Shown piece after piece: positions 1 to 5,726 of a stretch of 5,726 nt of DNA. The position numbers were made by a program, and so were the translations under genes. Origin of the DNA: JAZGBC01 sp036444495 (GTDB lineage: Bacteria; Pseudomonadota; Alphaproteobacteria; Kiloniellales; J153); the NCBI GenBank assembly GCA_036444495.1, contig JAZGBC010000261.1, forward strand, positions 1 to 5,726. The letters are read 5' to 3'. Below the pieces are notes generated by a model. It was not told the origin of the DNA. It saw only the letters and a list, made by a program, of their open reading frames with translations, and did not search any database. Within the stretch, counting starts at the first letter, position 1, and each line of letters opens with the position of its first letter.

Positions 1-796
1 CCGTCTGTCCCCAAGGCCCATCCAGGCTCCCGGCCGGGACCTGATTGCGCTGGGCCACCTCGCCCAGCTCCTCGTCGTTGCCGGCGCGGATCACACGCCA
101 TTCGATCGCCACCTCCTGGAGCCCGCCCTTGGGCGCCCCGAGCGTCACGCTGCCGAGCACCAGGAGGTCGTCATCGCCGATATCCTTGGCGACCGGGAGG
201 CTGGCGGCCAGGAGCGCGGCTTCCAGGGCGCGCGGTAGGCTGAGGGCGGCATCGCCCGGCCCGTGGTCCAGCGGCAGGACCACGAGGCGCGCCCCGGGAA
301 AGCCCGGGATGAGCGCCGTCTTCACGGGCGGGTTCTGCACCATGGCGGCGAGTACCGGGGCGGTCTCGGCGGCCAGGCGCTCGACGGTCTCGGGATCGCC
401 ATTCTGCCACGCACCGCGCGGCAGCAGGCGACGCAGGCTGTGCAGGCCGGCGCGCTCCCCGCCTGGGCTTCGTAGGTCCCAATAGAGCAGCAGCTCGTCG
501 CGGCCGTCGGGCAGGGGCAGCACCTGCGCCCGGGATTCGAGAATCCGGCTCTCCCGGTTGCCTGGTCCCGTGGCGGCCGGCACGTTGAGCGCCAACAACG
601 CCTCGACCATGACCCGGGCGAAGTTGCCCCGTGGCTCCGGGGCGTCGCCGGCCATGGGCAGGACCGTGATACCGGCCCGGTCCTTGAGTTCTAGGAGCCC
701 GGCCCCGGTCTTCTCCTCCGGCGCGAAGGGGTGCGGCAACTGTCCGCAGGCGGCGAGCGTAAGCGCCAGGATCGCGATGATGGCCGGACGGTGCAT
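1..796 (-). CDS. Lipoprotein of unrecognised family with two tandem homologous domains (partial, C-terminus off the left edge)
   Basis: The frame opens at ATG 796 and stays open to the left edge, giving 265 residues with no stop. Residues 1-17 are a short lipoprotein signal: MHRPA, a hydrophobic stretch and the lipobox LAAC with C17 as the lipidated residue. Mature protein would be membrane-anchored, a substrate of the Lgt in the same cluster. The body has two related halves: ITVLP...RVMVEALLALNVPAA (43-75) matches LVVLP...RALEAALLAASLPVA (171-203), and ELLLYW (101-106) followed by LPRGAW (125-130) matches EVAIEW (228-233) followed by VPAG...W (253-262). The strand-helix pattern recalls TolB-N or CsgG-like domains, but that is a guess. 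No transmembrane segment or enzymatic motif appears after the signal. An in-frame TTG at 817 would extend the signal by seven residues (LTWTVRA). No clear Shine-Dalgarno precedes either start. The coding call rests on the signal peptide, the internal repeat and the long open frame. Confidence 0.85.
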   Translation of the reverse strand, partial: MHRPAIIAILALTLAACGQLPHPFAPEEKTGAGLLELKDRAGITVLPMAGDAPEPRGNFARVMVEALLALNVPAATGPGNRESRILESRAQVLPLPDGRDELLLYWDLRSPGGERAGLHSLRRLLPRGAWQNGDPETVERLAAETAPVLAAMVQNPPVKTALIPGFPGARLVVLPLDHGPGDAALSLPRALEAALLAASLPVAKDIGDDDLLVLGSVTLGAPKGGLQEVAIEWRVIRAGNDEELGEVAQRNQVPAGSLDGPWGQT

Positions 797-813
797 GGCT
801 CGGACGGTCCAGG

Positions 814-882
814 TCAAAGCAGGGCGCAACTGACCATCAGGCCCAGGAGGCAGAACAGGGCAAAGATGAACAGGTGCGGCAT
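814..882 (-). CDS. Possible 22-residue hydrophobic peptide
   Basis: A short frame, MPHLFIFALFCLLGLMVSCALL, fills most of the 92-nt gap between the M24 gene and the lipoprotein gene. It starts six bases after the M24 stop. Nearly the whole peptide could form one membrane helix, and 19 of 22 codons end in G or C, as in the real genes here. LMVSC loosely resembles a lipobox. There is no clear Shine-Dalgarno sequence, so translation would rely on coupling. Its TGA overlaps a TTG (817) that is in frame with the lipoprotein. A frame this short can occur by chance in such DNA. Confidence 0.3.
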   Translation of the reverse strand: MPHLFIFALFCLLGLMVSCALL

Positions 883-888
883 GGGATT

Positions 889-2040
889 TCAATTGACGAT
901 CAGATCCAGCGGGGCTTTGGAGAGCGGCTCGGCCCCCGTCTCGGTGACCAGGCTGGTCCGGCCCAGCGTCATGGCCAGCCCGCGCTCGGTATTGAAGATG
1001 ATGATATGCACGAAAATCACCATGCCCGGCGCGGCCTGCACCGGGTTGCCATGATATAGCATGGGCCAGTCCATCCAGTTGGGCGCGAAGGTCGTGCCCA
1101 GGGAATAGCCGCAGGCGTTCAAGCGGTGCGCCTGGTAGCCGGCGGCGTCCAGCGAGCGGGCGTGGGCGTCGAAAGCCTGGCCCAGGGTGTTGCCGGGCCT
1201 GAGCGCCTGCTCCACGGCGAGCAGCGCGTCCTTGGCGACCTGATGCATCTCCACCTGTTGCGGCGGCGGGGTGCCGAGCCGGATGGTGCGCATCATGGCC
1301 GCGTGGTAGTGGCGGTCCACACCGGCCCATTCCAGGGTAAGCTGGTCCTCGGTATCCAGGTTGCGCCGCCCGGTGTAGTAGCGGCACAGCAGGGCGCCCG
1401 GACCCGAGCCGATGATGTACTCGTTGGCCGGATAGTCGCCGCCGCCGCGAAAGACCGCGCCCTGCATGGCCGCCAGGATATCGCCTTCCCAGGCGCCGGG
1501 TACGGCCAGCCGCCGGGCCTCCTCGAGCCCCTGATCGGCAAGGGCGGCGGCATAGCGTACATAGGCGATCTCCGCCTCGCTCTTGATGACGCGCAGCCGG
1601 CTGACCAGTTCCGACGCGTCGGCCAGCGTGCAGAAACCATCGAGCGCCGCCTCCAGACGCTTGCCGCTGCGCGCGGTCAAGCCATAGGCCTCGTACTCCA
1701 CCCCCAGGCGCTTGCCCTTGAGGCCCTGCTCATCGAGCAGGGCGCGCAGCTCTTCCGCCGGTTGGGCGTCGGGGCCGTCCATCCAGATGCGGATATCTTC
1801 GATCACCGAGGTCTCCTGCGCCTGGCGCAGGTCCGGCGCGCGCGTGAGCAGGGTCATGCGCCCGTCCGCGCCGAGTACGAGGCACTGGAAGAAGACATAG
1901 CCGAAGGTATCGTAGCCGGTCAGGTAGTACATGCTCTCCTGACGGAAGAGCAGCATGCCGTCGAGCCCCTCGCGGACCATGGACTCGCAGGCGCGGGCGC
2001 GGCGCGCGGCCAGTTCCTCGCTCGTGAAATGCAACGCCAT
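889..2040 (-). CDS. M24-fold (pita-bread) hydrolase lacking the metallopeptidase ligands; annotated by family as Xaa-Pro peptidase-like
   Basis: This 383-residue protein has the two-domain layout of the Xaa-Pro peptidase/creatinase family: a creatinase-like N-terminal domain (about 8-145, with GLDGMLLFRQESMYYLTGY at 25-43), the linker LRVIKSEAEIA (149-159) and a pita-bread C-terminal domain. Aligned by motif to E. coli PepP, all five metal ligands are changed: E237 and A248 for D260 and D271 (LEWAGVDRHYHAAMMRT), Y312 for H354 (CGYSLG), H345 for E383 (PGMVIFVH) and G360 for E406. The two accessory histidines are also replaced (R220 for H243, A319 for H361). A metal-dependent aminopeptidase or prolidase activity is therefore unlikely. 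Creatinase and ectoine hydrolase (DoeA/EutD) show that this fold can hydrolyse C-N bonds without metal; whether this protein does so is inference. The ATG at 2040 has AGGGGG ten bases upstream and lies 18 nt after pgeF. The frame is intact, with no sign of decay. The substrate is unknown. Confidence 0.88.
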   Translation of the reverse strand: MALHFTSEELAARRARACESMVREGLDGMLLFRQESMYYLTGYDTFGYVFFQCLVLGADGRMTLLTRAPDLRQAQETSVIEDIRIWMDGPDAQPAEELRALLDEQGLKGKRLGVEYEAYGLTARSGKRLEAALDGFCTLADASELVSRLRVIKSEAEIAYVRYAAALADQGLEEARRLAVPGAWEGDILAAMQGAVFRGGGDYPANEYIIGSGPGALLCRYYTGRRNLDTEDQLTLEWAGVDRHYHAAMMRTIRLGTPPPQQVEMHQVAKDALLAVEQALRPGNTLGQAFDAHARSLDAAGYQAHRLNACGYSLGTTFAPNWMDWPMLYHGNPVQAAPGMVIFVHIIIFNTERGLAMTLGRTSLVTETGAEPLSKAPLDLIVN

Positions 2041-2058
2041 GGACTTGCGGCCCCCTGT

Positions 2059-2826
2059 TCAATCTTCCAGGTAAATGGCCGACAGGCCGCGTCCGTAGTC
2101 CTTTTCCCCGCGCAGGCAGGTCCGGCGGTAGCTGAAGAAGCGGTCCTCCTCGGCGCAGGTATCGCACGGCAGGATATGCACCTTCCTTACCGCGGCGTGG
2201 CCCAGGCGCCGGGCCACATAGGTCTTGAGGTCGAACATGAAATGGCCATCGCGCGGGGCGGGGTAAAAGAAATCGCCGTTGCTCTCCGCCTGCTCCAGGA
2301 AGGGCGCGGGGAACTCCGGGCCAACCTCGTAGGAGCGCTGCCCGATAGTGGGGCCGATGCCGGCCACGATCTCCTCACGCTGCGCGCCCAGTTCCACCAT
2401 GGCGTCCACGACCGCCTGCAGTATGCCGCCTAGCGCGCCGCGCCAGCCGGCGTGGGCGGCGCCGATGACGCCGTTTTTGCCGTCGGCCAATAGAACAGGC
2501 GCGCAATCGGCCGTGAGGACACCGAGCGCGATCCTCGGTTGCTTGGTGACAAGACCATCGACCTGCGGCGCGGCGCCGGGTTCCCAGGGCTCCGTCACCA
2601 CCGCGACCCGGTCGGAGTGTACCTGGTAGGCGGTCACCAATTTCCCGTCGTCCAGATCGAAGCGCGCCATGGCGCGCGAGCGATTACGCGTGACCTTGTC
2701 CCGATCGTCGCCCGAGCCATGGCCGCAGTTGAGCGAGGCGAAATGGCCATCGCTGACACCACCCCGACGCCCGAAAAAGGCATGACGCACGCGCGCCAGC
2801 TCATTGAGCGGCCCGATGGTCAGCAT
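2059..2826 (-). CDS. pgeF: Laccase-domain protein, peptidoglycan editing factor PgeF (YfiH family)
   Basis: This is a DUF152/YfiH-family protein. E. coli PgeF (YfiH) is reported to remove wrongly made UDP-MurNAc-L-Ser, guarding peptidoglycan composition. Relatives such as LACC1 act on purine nucleosides, so substrate range is uncertain. With the start at 2826 the protein has 255 residues (E. coli 243), and its metal ligands fall almost on the E. coli numbers: H70 in YQVHSDRV (E. coli H71), C108 in TADCAPV (C107) and H125 in AAHAGWRG (H124). Other motifs are FFGRRGGVS (17-25), SLNCGHGSGD (31-40), GIGPTIGQRSYEV (156-168), CDTCAEEDRFFSYRR (221-235) and GRGLSAIYL (245-253). Four in-frame ATGs compete. 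The one at 2904 overlaps the upstream stop as ATGA, while 2826 has AGGAG in front and the best family length. The M24 gene starts 18 nt after the stop. Family certain, start uncertain. Confidence 0.93.
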   Translation of the reverse strand: MLTIGPLNELARVRHAFFGRRGGVSDGHFASLNCGHGSGDDRDKVTRNRSRAMARFDLDDGKLVTAYQVHSDRVAVVTEPWEPGAAPQVDGLVTKQPRIALGVLTADCAPVLLADGKNGVIGAAHAGWRGALGGILQAVVDAMVELGAQREEIVAGIGPTIGQRSYEVGPEFPAPFLEQAESNGDFFYPAPRDGHFMFDLKTYVARRLGHAAVRKVHILPCDTCAEEDRFFSYRRTCLRGEKDYGRGLSAIYLED

Positions 2827-2837
2827 GTCCGGTATGG

Positions 2838-2842
2838 CTCCT
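2838..2842 (-). promoter_or_regulatory. Ribosome binding site (AGGAG) supporting the pgeF start at 2826
   Basis: AGGAG lies 11 bases before the ATG at 2826, a slightly long spacing. The competing ATGs at 2853, 2883 and 2904 have no comparable Shine-Dalgarno sequence, so this site favours 2826. Confidence 0.5.
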
Positions 2843-2860
2843 GCCTGTGTCATGGCGGGT

Positions 2861-2889
2861 AACCTAGCGGTGATGAAGGCCATTGTTAA
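2861..2889 (-). promoter_or_regulatory. Possible sigma-70-type promoter in front of pgeF
   Basis: The gap after the MidA-family stop codon is AT-richer than its surroundings. On the minus strand it holds TTAACA (2884-2889, five of six matches to TTGACA), 17 bases, then TAGGTT (2861-2866, three of six matches to TATAAT). Transcription would begin around 2854, giving a leader of roughly 28 nt before the preferred pgeF start at 2826. The -10 match is weak, so this could be chance. It is listed because the spacing is ideal and this is one of the few gaps in the cluster. Confidence 0.3.
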
Positions 2890-2900
2890 GTCATGCCGGC

Positions 2901-4010
2901 TCATTCGAAGCCGGCAAGGGGGCCGAGGCCCGGGTGGCCGAGCGCCAGGACCTTGAAAAGCGTCCCCATCTCGTCTGGATGGGTGAGCCGCCGCTGGTCC
3001 GCTTCGATCCCGGACGCCTGCTCCGTGGTTCCCGCCTCGGCCAGCGCCGCCGCCCGCGCGCCGATGCCCAGCGCTTCCAGGAAGCGTCCCTGGGTCACCG
3101 GGCCCTGGGCCCGCGCGCCGGCCTGCTCCGCGGCGCGCGCCAGTGCCGCGAAATCCACGTGGGCGGTGAGATCGGCGCTGCCGGGATCCGCCAGAACAGG
3201 ATGGAAGCCATGGGCGCGCACGGCCTGCAGCGTCGCGCCCGTCCGGGGCCGGGCATGGCCGTAATCGATAACCAGCGCCGCGCCGCCCTCGGCCGCCACC
3301 CGACGGCCGATCTCGTGGGCAATCGTGATCGAGGCGGGCGAGACCTCGGCGATGGCGCCGTCCGGCGCCTCGGCCAGCTCCGGCGGCAGAAGCGCCGTGC
3401 CTTGCGGTCCCGGCGGGGCGAGCGCAAAGGCGAGCGAATGTCCGTCTTCGGCCAGGCCTACCAGGCGTTCGCACCAGCCCCGGCCCCGTTTCTCAAACTG
3501 GCGCACGGGCAGGGCGTCGAAGAATTCGTTAGCGATCAGCAACATTGGTCCTTCGGGCACGCCGGCCAGGGATTCGTGCCATGTGGGTGAGACCGTATCG
3601 GCAAGCGCGTCGCGTTGGCGCCGGCGCAGCGCCGGGCTTACCTCGACCAAGTGCAACTCCAGCGCGGCGATGAAATCCGGGTCCAGGCGCGCGGCGCGCA
3701 AGGCGTCCGCCATGAGGGTGCCGCGCCCCGGCCCCAGTTCCACCAGCAGGACCGGCGCGCGCGCGCCCATGCGCCGCCAGGTCTCCACACACCAGAGGCC
3801 GATGAGCTCGCCGAACATCTGGCTGATCTCCGGCGCGGTGATAAAGTCGCCGCGCGCGCCGAAAGGGTCGCGGCGCATGTAGTAACCCTGTTCGGGATGG
3901 GTCAGCACCTCGGCCATGTAGTCGGCCAGCGTCATGGGGCCGAGACGGGCGATGCGGGCGGCCAGGCGGTCGCCCAGCGGGCTGGCCGTCGTGGCGCTAT
4001 CGCCGCTCAT
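2901..4010 (-). CDS. midA: Class I SAM-dependent methyltransferase, MidA/NDUFAF7 family
   Basis: This is a 369-residue protein of the DUF185/MidA family. The mitochondrial member NDUFAF7 methylates an arginine of the 49-kDa subunit (NDUFS2, the bacterial NuoD counterpart) and is needed for complex I assembly. The bacterial substrate is not known to me, so a role on NuoD here is inference. Visible motifs are MTLADYMAEVL (26-36), HPEQGYYMRRDPFGARGDFITAP (38-60) and EISQMFGE (61-68); the SAM-binding glycine loop ELGPGRGTLM (91-100); HLVEVSP (120-126); ANEFFDALPVRQF (160-172); IDYGH (248-252); DLTAHVDF (280-287); GRFLEALGI (308-316); and a C-terminal MGTLFKVLALG (348-358). I chose the ATG at 4010 because GAGGG lies eight bases upstream and the family's conserved N-terminus follows. 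The frame stays open to 4181, but that extension runs inside lgt and is low-complexity. The gene overlaps lgt by 14 nt. The family assignment is firm. Confidence 0.94.
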   Translation of the reverse strand: MSGDSATTASPLGDRLAARIARLGPMTLADYMAEVLTHPEQGYYMRRDPFGARGDFITAPEISQMFGELIGLWCVETWRRMGARAPVLLVELGPGRGTLMADALRAARLDPDFIAALELHLVEVSPALRRRQRDALADTVSPTWHESLAGVPEGPMLLIANEFFDALPVRQFEKRGRGWCERLVGLAEDGHSLAFALAPPGPQGTALLPPELAEAPDGAIAEVSPASITIAHEIGRRVAAEGGAALVIDYGHARPRTGATLQAVRAHGFHPVLADPGSADLTAHVDFAALARAAEQAGARAQGPVTQGRFLEALGIGARAAALAEAGTTEQASGIEADQRRLTHPDEMGTLFKVLALGHPGLGPLAGFE

Positions 4011-4821
4011 CGCCCAGGCCCTCGCGCCGTACGCCGGCGCGGTGCGCCCAGAAGACGACACCGATTCCCACGGCCAGCATGGGCAGGGACAGGATCTGGC
4101 CCATGGTGACCCCGCCCAGCAGGAAGCCCAGATTCTCGTCGGGCTCGCGGAAGAACTCCACGACGATGCGCGAGAGGCCATAACCGATCAGAAAGGCGCC
4201 GGTGATGAACCAGGGGTATTCGAGCTTTCCCAAGCGAATCAGGAGGTGCAGCACGAGGAACAGCAGCAGGCCTTCGAGGGCGGCCTCGTAGAGTTGGCTC
4301 GGATGGCGCGGCAAGGGTCCGCCATAGGGGAAGACCATGCCCCAGGGTGCCTCGGTCGGCCGGCCGAATAGCTCGCCGTTGATGAAATTGGCGATGCGTC
4401 CCAGGCACAGCCCGATGGGCGCGGCGCTGGCGATGATGTCGGACAGGGTGGACAGGGCTATGCCCCGCTTGCGCGCGAAGAGGATGGTGGCGGCGACGAC
4501 ACCGAGGAAGCCGCCGTGAAACGACATGCCGCCCATCCAGAGGAAGACAATCTCCTGCGGGTTCGCCAGATAGAACCCGGGTTTGTAGAACAGCACGTAG
4601 CCGAGCCGCCCCCCGAGCACCACGCCGAGCGTGGCCCACAGCAGGTAATCGTCGATAGCCGCCGCGCTCACGCTCCGCGGCGGGCGCGCGGCGGCCCAGC
4701 GGCAGTACCACCAGGCGAGCAGCAATCCGGCGATGTAGGCCAGGGAATACCAGCGGATCGCCAAGGGCCCGATAGAAAAGGCGACCGCGCCGATGTCCGG
4801 GAAGTTTATCGCTGCGATCAC
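3997..4821 (-). CDS. lgt: Prolipoprotein diacylglyceryl transferase Lgt
   Basis: Lgt is an inner-membrane enzyme that moves a diacylglyceryl group from phosphatidylglycerol to the lipobox cysteine of prelipoproteins, the first step of lipoprotein maturation. The 274-residue length fits the family (E. coli about 290). Hydrophobic segments recur throughout, as expected for its seven-helix fold. Diagnostic motifs are FSIGPLAIRWYSLAY (15-29, with Y25), GGRLGYVLFY (70-79), GGMSFHGGFLG (97-107, H102 matching E. coli H103), GRIANFINGELFGRP (141-155, R142 and N145 matching R143 and N146), PRHPSQLYEA (171-180) and LIGYGLSRIVVEFFREPD (211-228, Y214 and R218 matching Y235 and R239). The start is GTG, whose bases form a GTGA overlap with the hldD stop, suggesting translational coupling. 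A GGCGGCGGA stretch lies just upstream. The end overlaps the midA start by 14 nt. The left-edge lipoprotein of the same cluster would be one of its substrates. Confidence 0.97.
   Translation of the reverse strand: MIAAINFPDIGAVAFSIGPLAIRWYSLAYIAGLLLAWWYCRWAAARPPRSVSAAAIDDYLLWATLGVVLGGRLGYVLFYKPGFYLANPQEIVFLWMGGMSFHGGFLGVVAATILFARKRGIALSTLSDIIASAAPIGLCLGRIANFINGELFGRPTEAPWGMVFPYGGPLPRHPSQLYEAALEGLLLFLVLHLLIRLGKLEYPWFITGAFLIGYGLSRIVVEFFREPDENLGFLLGGVTMGQILSLPMLAVGIGVVFWAHRAGVRREGLGDERR
4019..4023 (-). promoter_or_regulatory. Ribosome binding site (GAGGG) of the MidA-family gene
   Basis: GAGGG lies within the 3' end of lgt, eight bases before the ATG at 4010. It decides the start in favour of 4010 over the longer open frame reaching 4181, and places initiation inside the preceding gene, as in a coupled operon. 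Confidence 0.6.
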
Positions 4822-5726
4822 CGGTAGGGGTCCGCCGCCGCCAGGTAATCCTGCACATAGCGGCGCACGCCCTGCTCCAGTTCGGTGAAGGGCCGTTCAT
4901 AGCCCGCCGCGCGCAGGCGCTCCATCCTGGCCTCGGTGAAGTACTGATATTTGTCGCGGATATCTTCGGGCGTGGGCACGTACTTGATGTTCTGCTCGGT
5001 CTCCATGGCCTGGAAAACCGCGCGCGCCAGATCGGCGAAGCTGCGCGCCTTGCCGCTGCCCAGGTTGAACAGCCCGTTCACGCGCCGGTTCTCTAGCAGC
5101 CAGAACACGACCTCGACACAGTCCTCGACCCAGACGAAGTCGCGCATCTGCCCGCCGTCGGGGTAGTCCGGGTTGTGCGACTGGAACAGGCGCGCGGGTT
5201 CGCCGCTGCGCACCTGCTGGAACAATTGATAGGCCACGCTGGCCTGGCCGCGCTTGTGGTATTCGTTGGGACCATAGACGTTGAAGAATTTCAGCCCGGC
5301 CCATTGCAGCGGCCGCGGCGTGCCGTCGGCCAGGCGGCGCGCGACCCAGCGGTCGAAGGTGTGCTTGCTCCAGCCGTAGGGGTTGAGCGGCTCGAGCTTG
5401 GCCAGGTGCTCGATGGAGATGTCGTCGTCGAAGCCCCGCGACCCGTCGCCATAGGTCGCGGCCGAGGAGGCGTAGATGAACTGCTTGTTGTGCGCGGCGC
5501 AGAAGGACCAGAGCTCGGTCGAAAAGCGAAAGTTGTTGGCGATCAAGAGGTCCAGGTCGGTCTCGGTGGTGTCCGAGATGGCTCCCATGTGCACCAGCGC
5601 CGCGATCCTGTCCGCGTTATCGGAAAGAAACCCGGCCAGGTCTTCGGGCGCCACCAGGTCTTCCAACTCCAGCTTGGCGATGTTGCGCCATTTGTCGCCG
5701 CGTCCCAGGCGGTCGCAAACGGCGAC
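4818..5726 (-). CDS. hldD: ADP-L-glycero-D-manno-heptose 6-epimerase (partial, N-terminus off the right edge)
   Basis: HldD is a cytoplasmic NADP-dependent epimerase of the extended SDR family. It converts ADP-D-glycero-D-manno-heptose to the L-glycero form, the last step in making the heptose donor for the LPS inner core. The frame is open to the right edge and 302 residues are visible. About 25-30 residues, with the N-terminal Rossmann glycine motif, are missing, judging from a family length near 325-330. Counting from the first visible residue, I see VCDRLG (3-8), HMGAISDTTE (46-55, the counterpart of HEGACSSTTE in the E. coli enzyme), YASSAATYG (85-93), the catalytic YGWSK (Y117, K121), FFNVYGPNEYHK (148-158, with K158 at the place of E. 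coli K178), RDFVWVED (195-202) and FNLGSGKARSF (220-230). The TTG at 5666 lies inside the conserved frame (LEDLVAPEDL) and is not the start. The TGA overlaps the GTG start of lgt by four bases. Catalytic motifs are intact. Confidence 0.94.
   Translation of the reverse strand, partial: VAVCDRLGRGDKWRNIAKLELEDLVAPEDLAGFLSDNADRIAALVHMGAISDTTETDLDLLIANNFRFSTELWSFCAAHNKQFIYASSAATYGDGSRGFDDDISIEHLAKLEPLNPYGWSKHTFDRWVARRLADGTPRPLQWAGLKFFNVYGPNEYHKRGQASVAYQLFQQVRSGEPARLFQSHNPDYPDGGQMRDFVWVEDCVEVVFWLLENRRVNGLFNLGSGKARSFADLARAVFQAMETEQNIKYVPTPEDIRDKYQYFTEARMERLRAAGYERPFTELEQGVRRYVQDYLAAADPYR

Noticed and set aside
45..485. Plus-strand frames of 146 and 70 codons near the left edge
   Set aside because: They are Ser/Arg/Ala-rich shadows of the lipoprotein frame on the minus strand, which has a signal peptide, lipobox and internal repeat.
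533..546. Inverted repeat ggattc-ga-gaatcc
   Set aside because: It is a six-base stem with a two-base loop inside the lipoprotein coding frame. It has no T-run and is not placed like a terminator or operator.
1126..2433. A 435-codon open frame on the plus strand
   Set aside because: It lies antisense across the M24 gene and pgeF, both of which have clear family motifs. Its translation is low-complexity, as expected for a shadow frame in high-GC DNA.
2905..3474. A long N-terminal extension of PgeF
   Set aside because: It is an Arg/Gly-rich shadow of the MidA-family gene, and the YfiH family begins close to the FFxRxGGVS motif.
2883..3590. A 235-codon open frame on the plus strand
   Set aside because: It is antisense to the MidA-family gene, is arginine- and glycine-rich with no recognisable motif, and is best explained as a shadow frame.
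3754..3767. An alternating GC run that might be a slippage or Z-DNA tract
   Set aside because: It encodes ordinary residues (ARAP, about 83-86) of the MidA-family protein in an intact frame. Such runs are common in high-GC coding DNA.
4011..4181. An N-terminal extension of the MidA-family protein
   Set aside because: The extra 57 residues overlap lgt in another frame and are Ser/Trp/Ala-rich. A good ribosome binding site and the family N-terminus support the ATG at 4010.
5664..5666. A TTG as the hldD start
   Set aside because: The conserved HldD sequence continues upstream of it to the window edge, so this codon is an internal leucine.

Overview
The window is high-GC DNA carrying one tightly packed cluster in which every supported gene is read on the minus strand. 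The gene content (an HldD of the 'VCDRLG...KWRNIAK' type, then lgt, a MidA/NDUFAF7-type methyltransferase and pgeF head to tail) and the heavy G/C use at third codon positions suggest an alphaproteobacterium, perhaps of the Rhodospirillales. That taxonomic call is inferred from gene content, not proven.

In transcription order (right to left) the layout is: hldD, ADP-heptose epimerase, with its N-terminus beyond the right edge (4818-5726); lgt, prolipoprotein diacylglyceryl transferase (3997-4821); a MidA-family SAM methyltransferase (2901-4010); pgeF, a laccase-domain peptidoglycan editing factor (2059-2826, start uncertain); an M24 'pita-bread' fold protein (889-2040); a possible 22-residue hydrophobic peptide (814-882); and a lipoprotein that runs off the left edge (1-796). 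Two junctions overlap (4 and 14 nt) and the others are short, so the set probably forms one transcription unit. A weak internal promoter may lie in front of pgeF. No RNA gene, mobile element, CRISPR array or clear terminator is visible.

The theme is the cell envelope. HldD supplies heptose for the LPS core. Lgt makes the first lipoprotein modification, and the last gene encodes a substrate for it. PgeF is linked to peptidoglycan fidelity. The MidA homologue points to respiratory complex I assembly and the M24 protein to small-molecule or peptide metabolism.

Two genes deserve a second look. The M24 protein has replaced all five metal ligands and both accessory histidines of aminopeptidase P, yet keeps the fold motifs and an intact reading frame. 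It is therefore very unlikely to be a metallopeptidase and looks more like the metal-free creatinase/ectoine hydrolase side of the family. The left-edge lipoprotein is built from two diverged copies of one domain with a period of about 128 residues, which I do not recognise as a named family.
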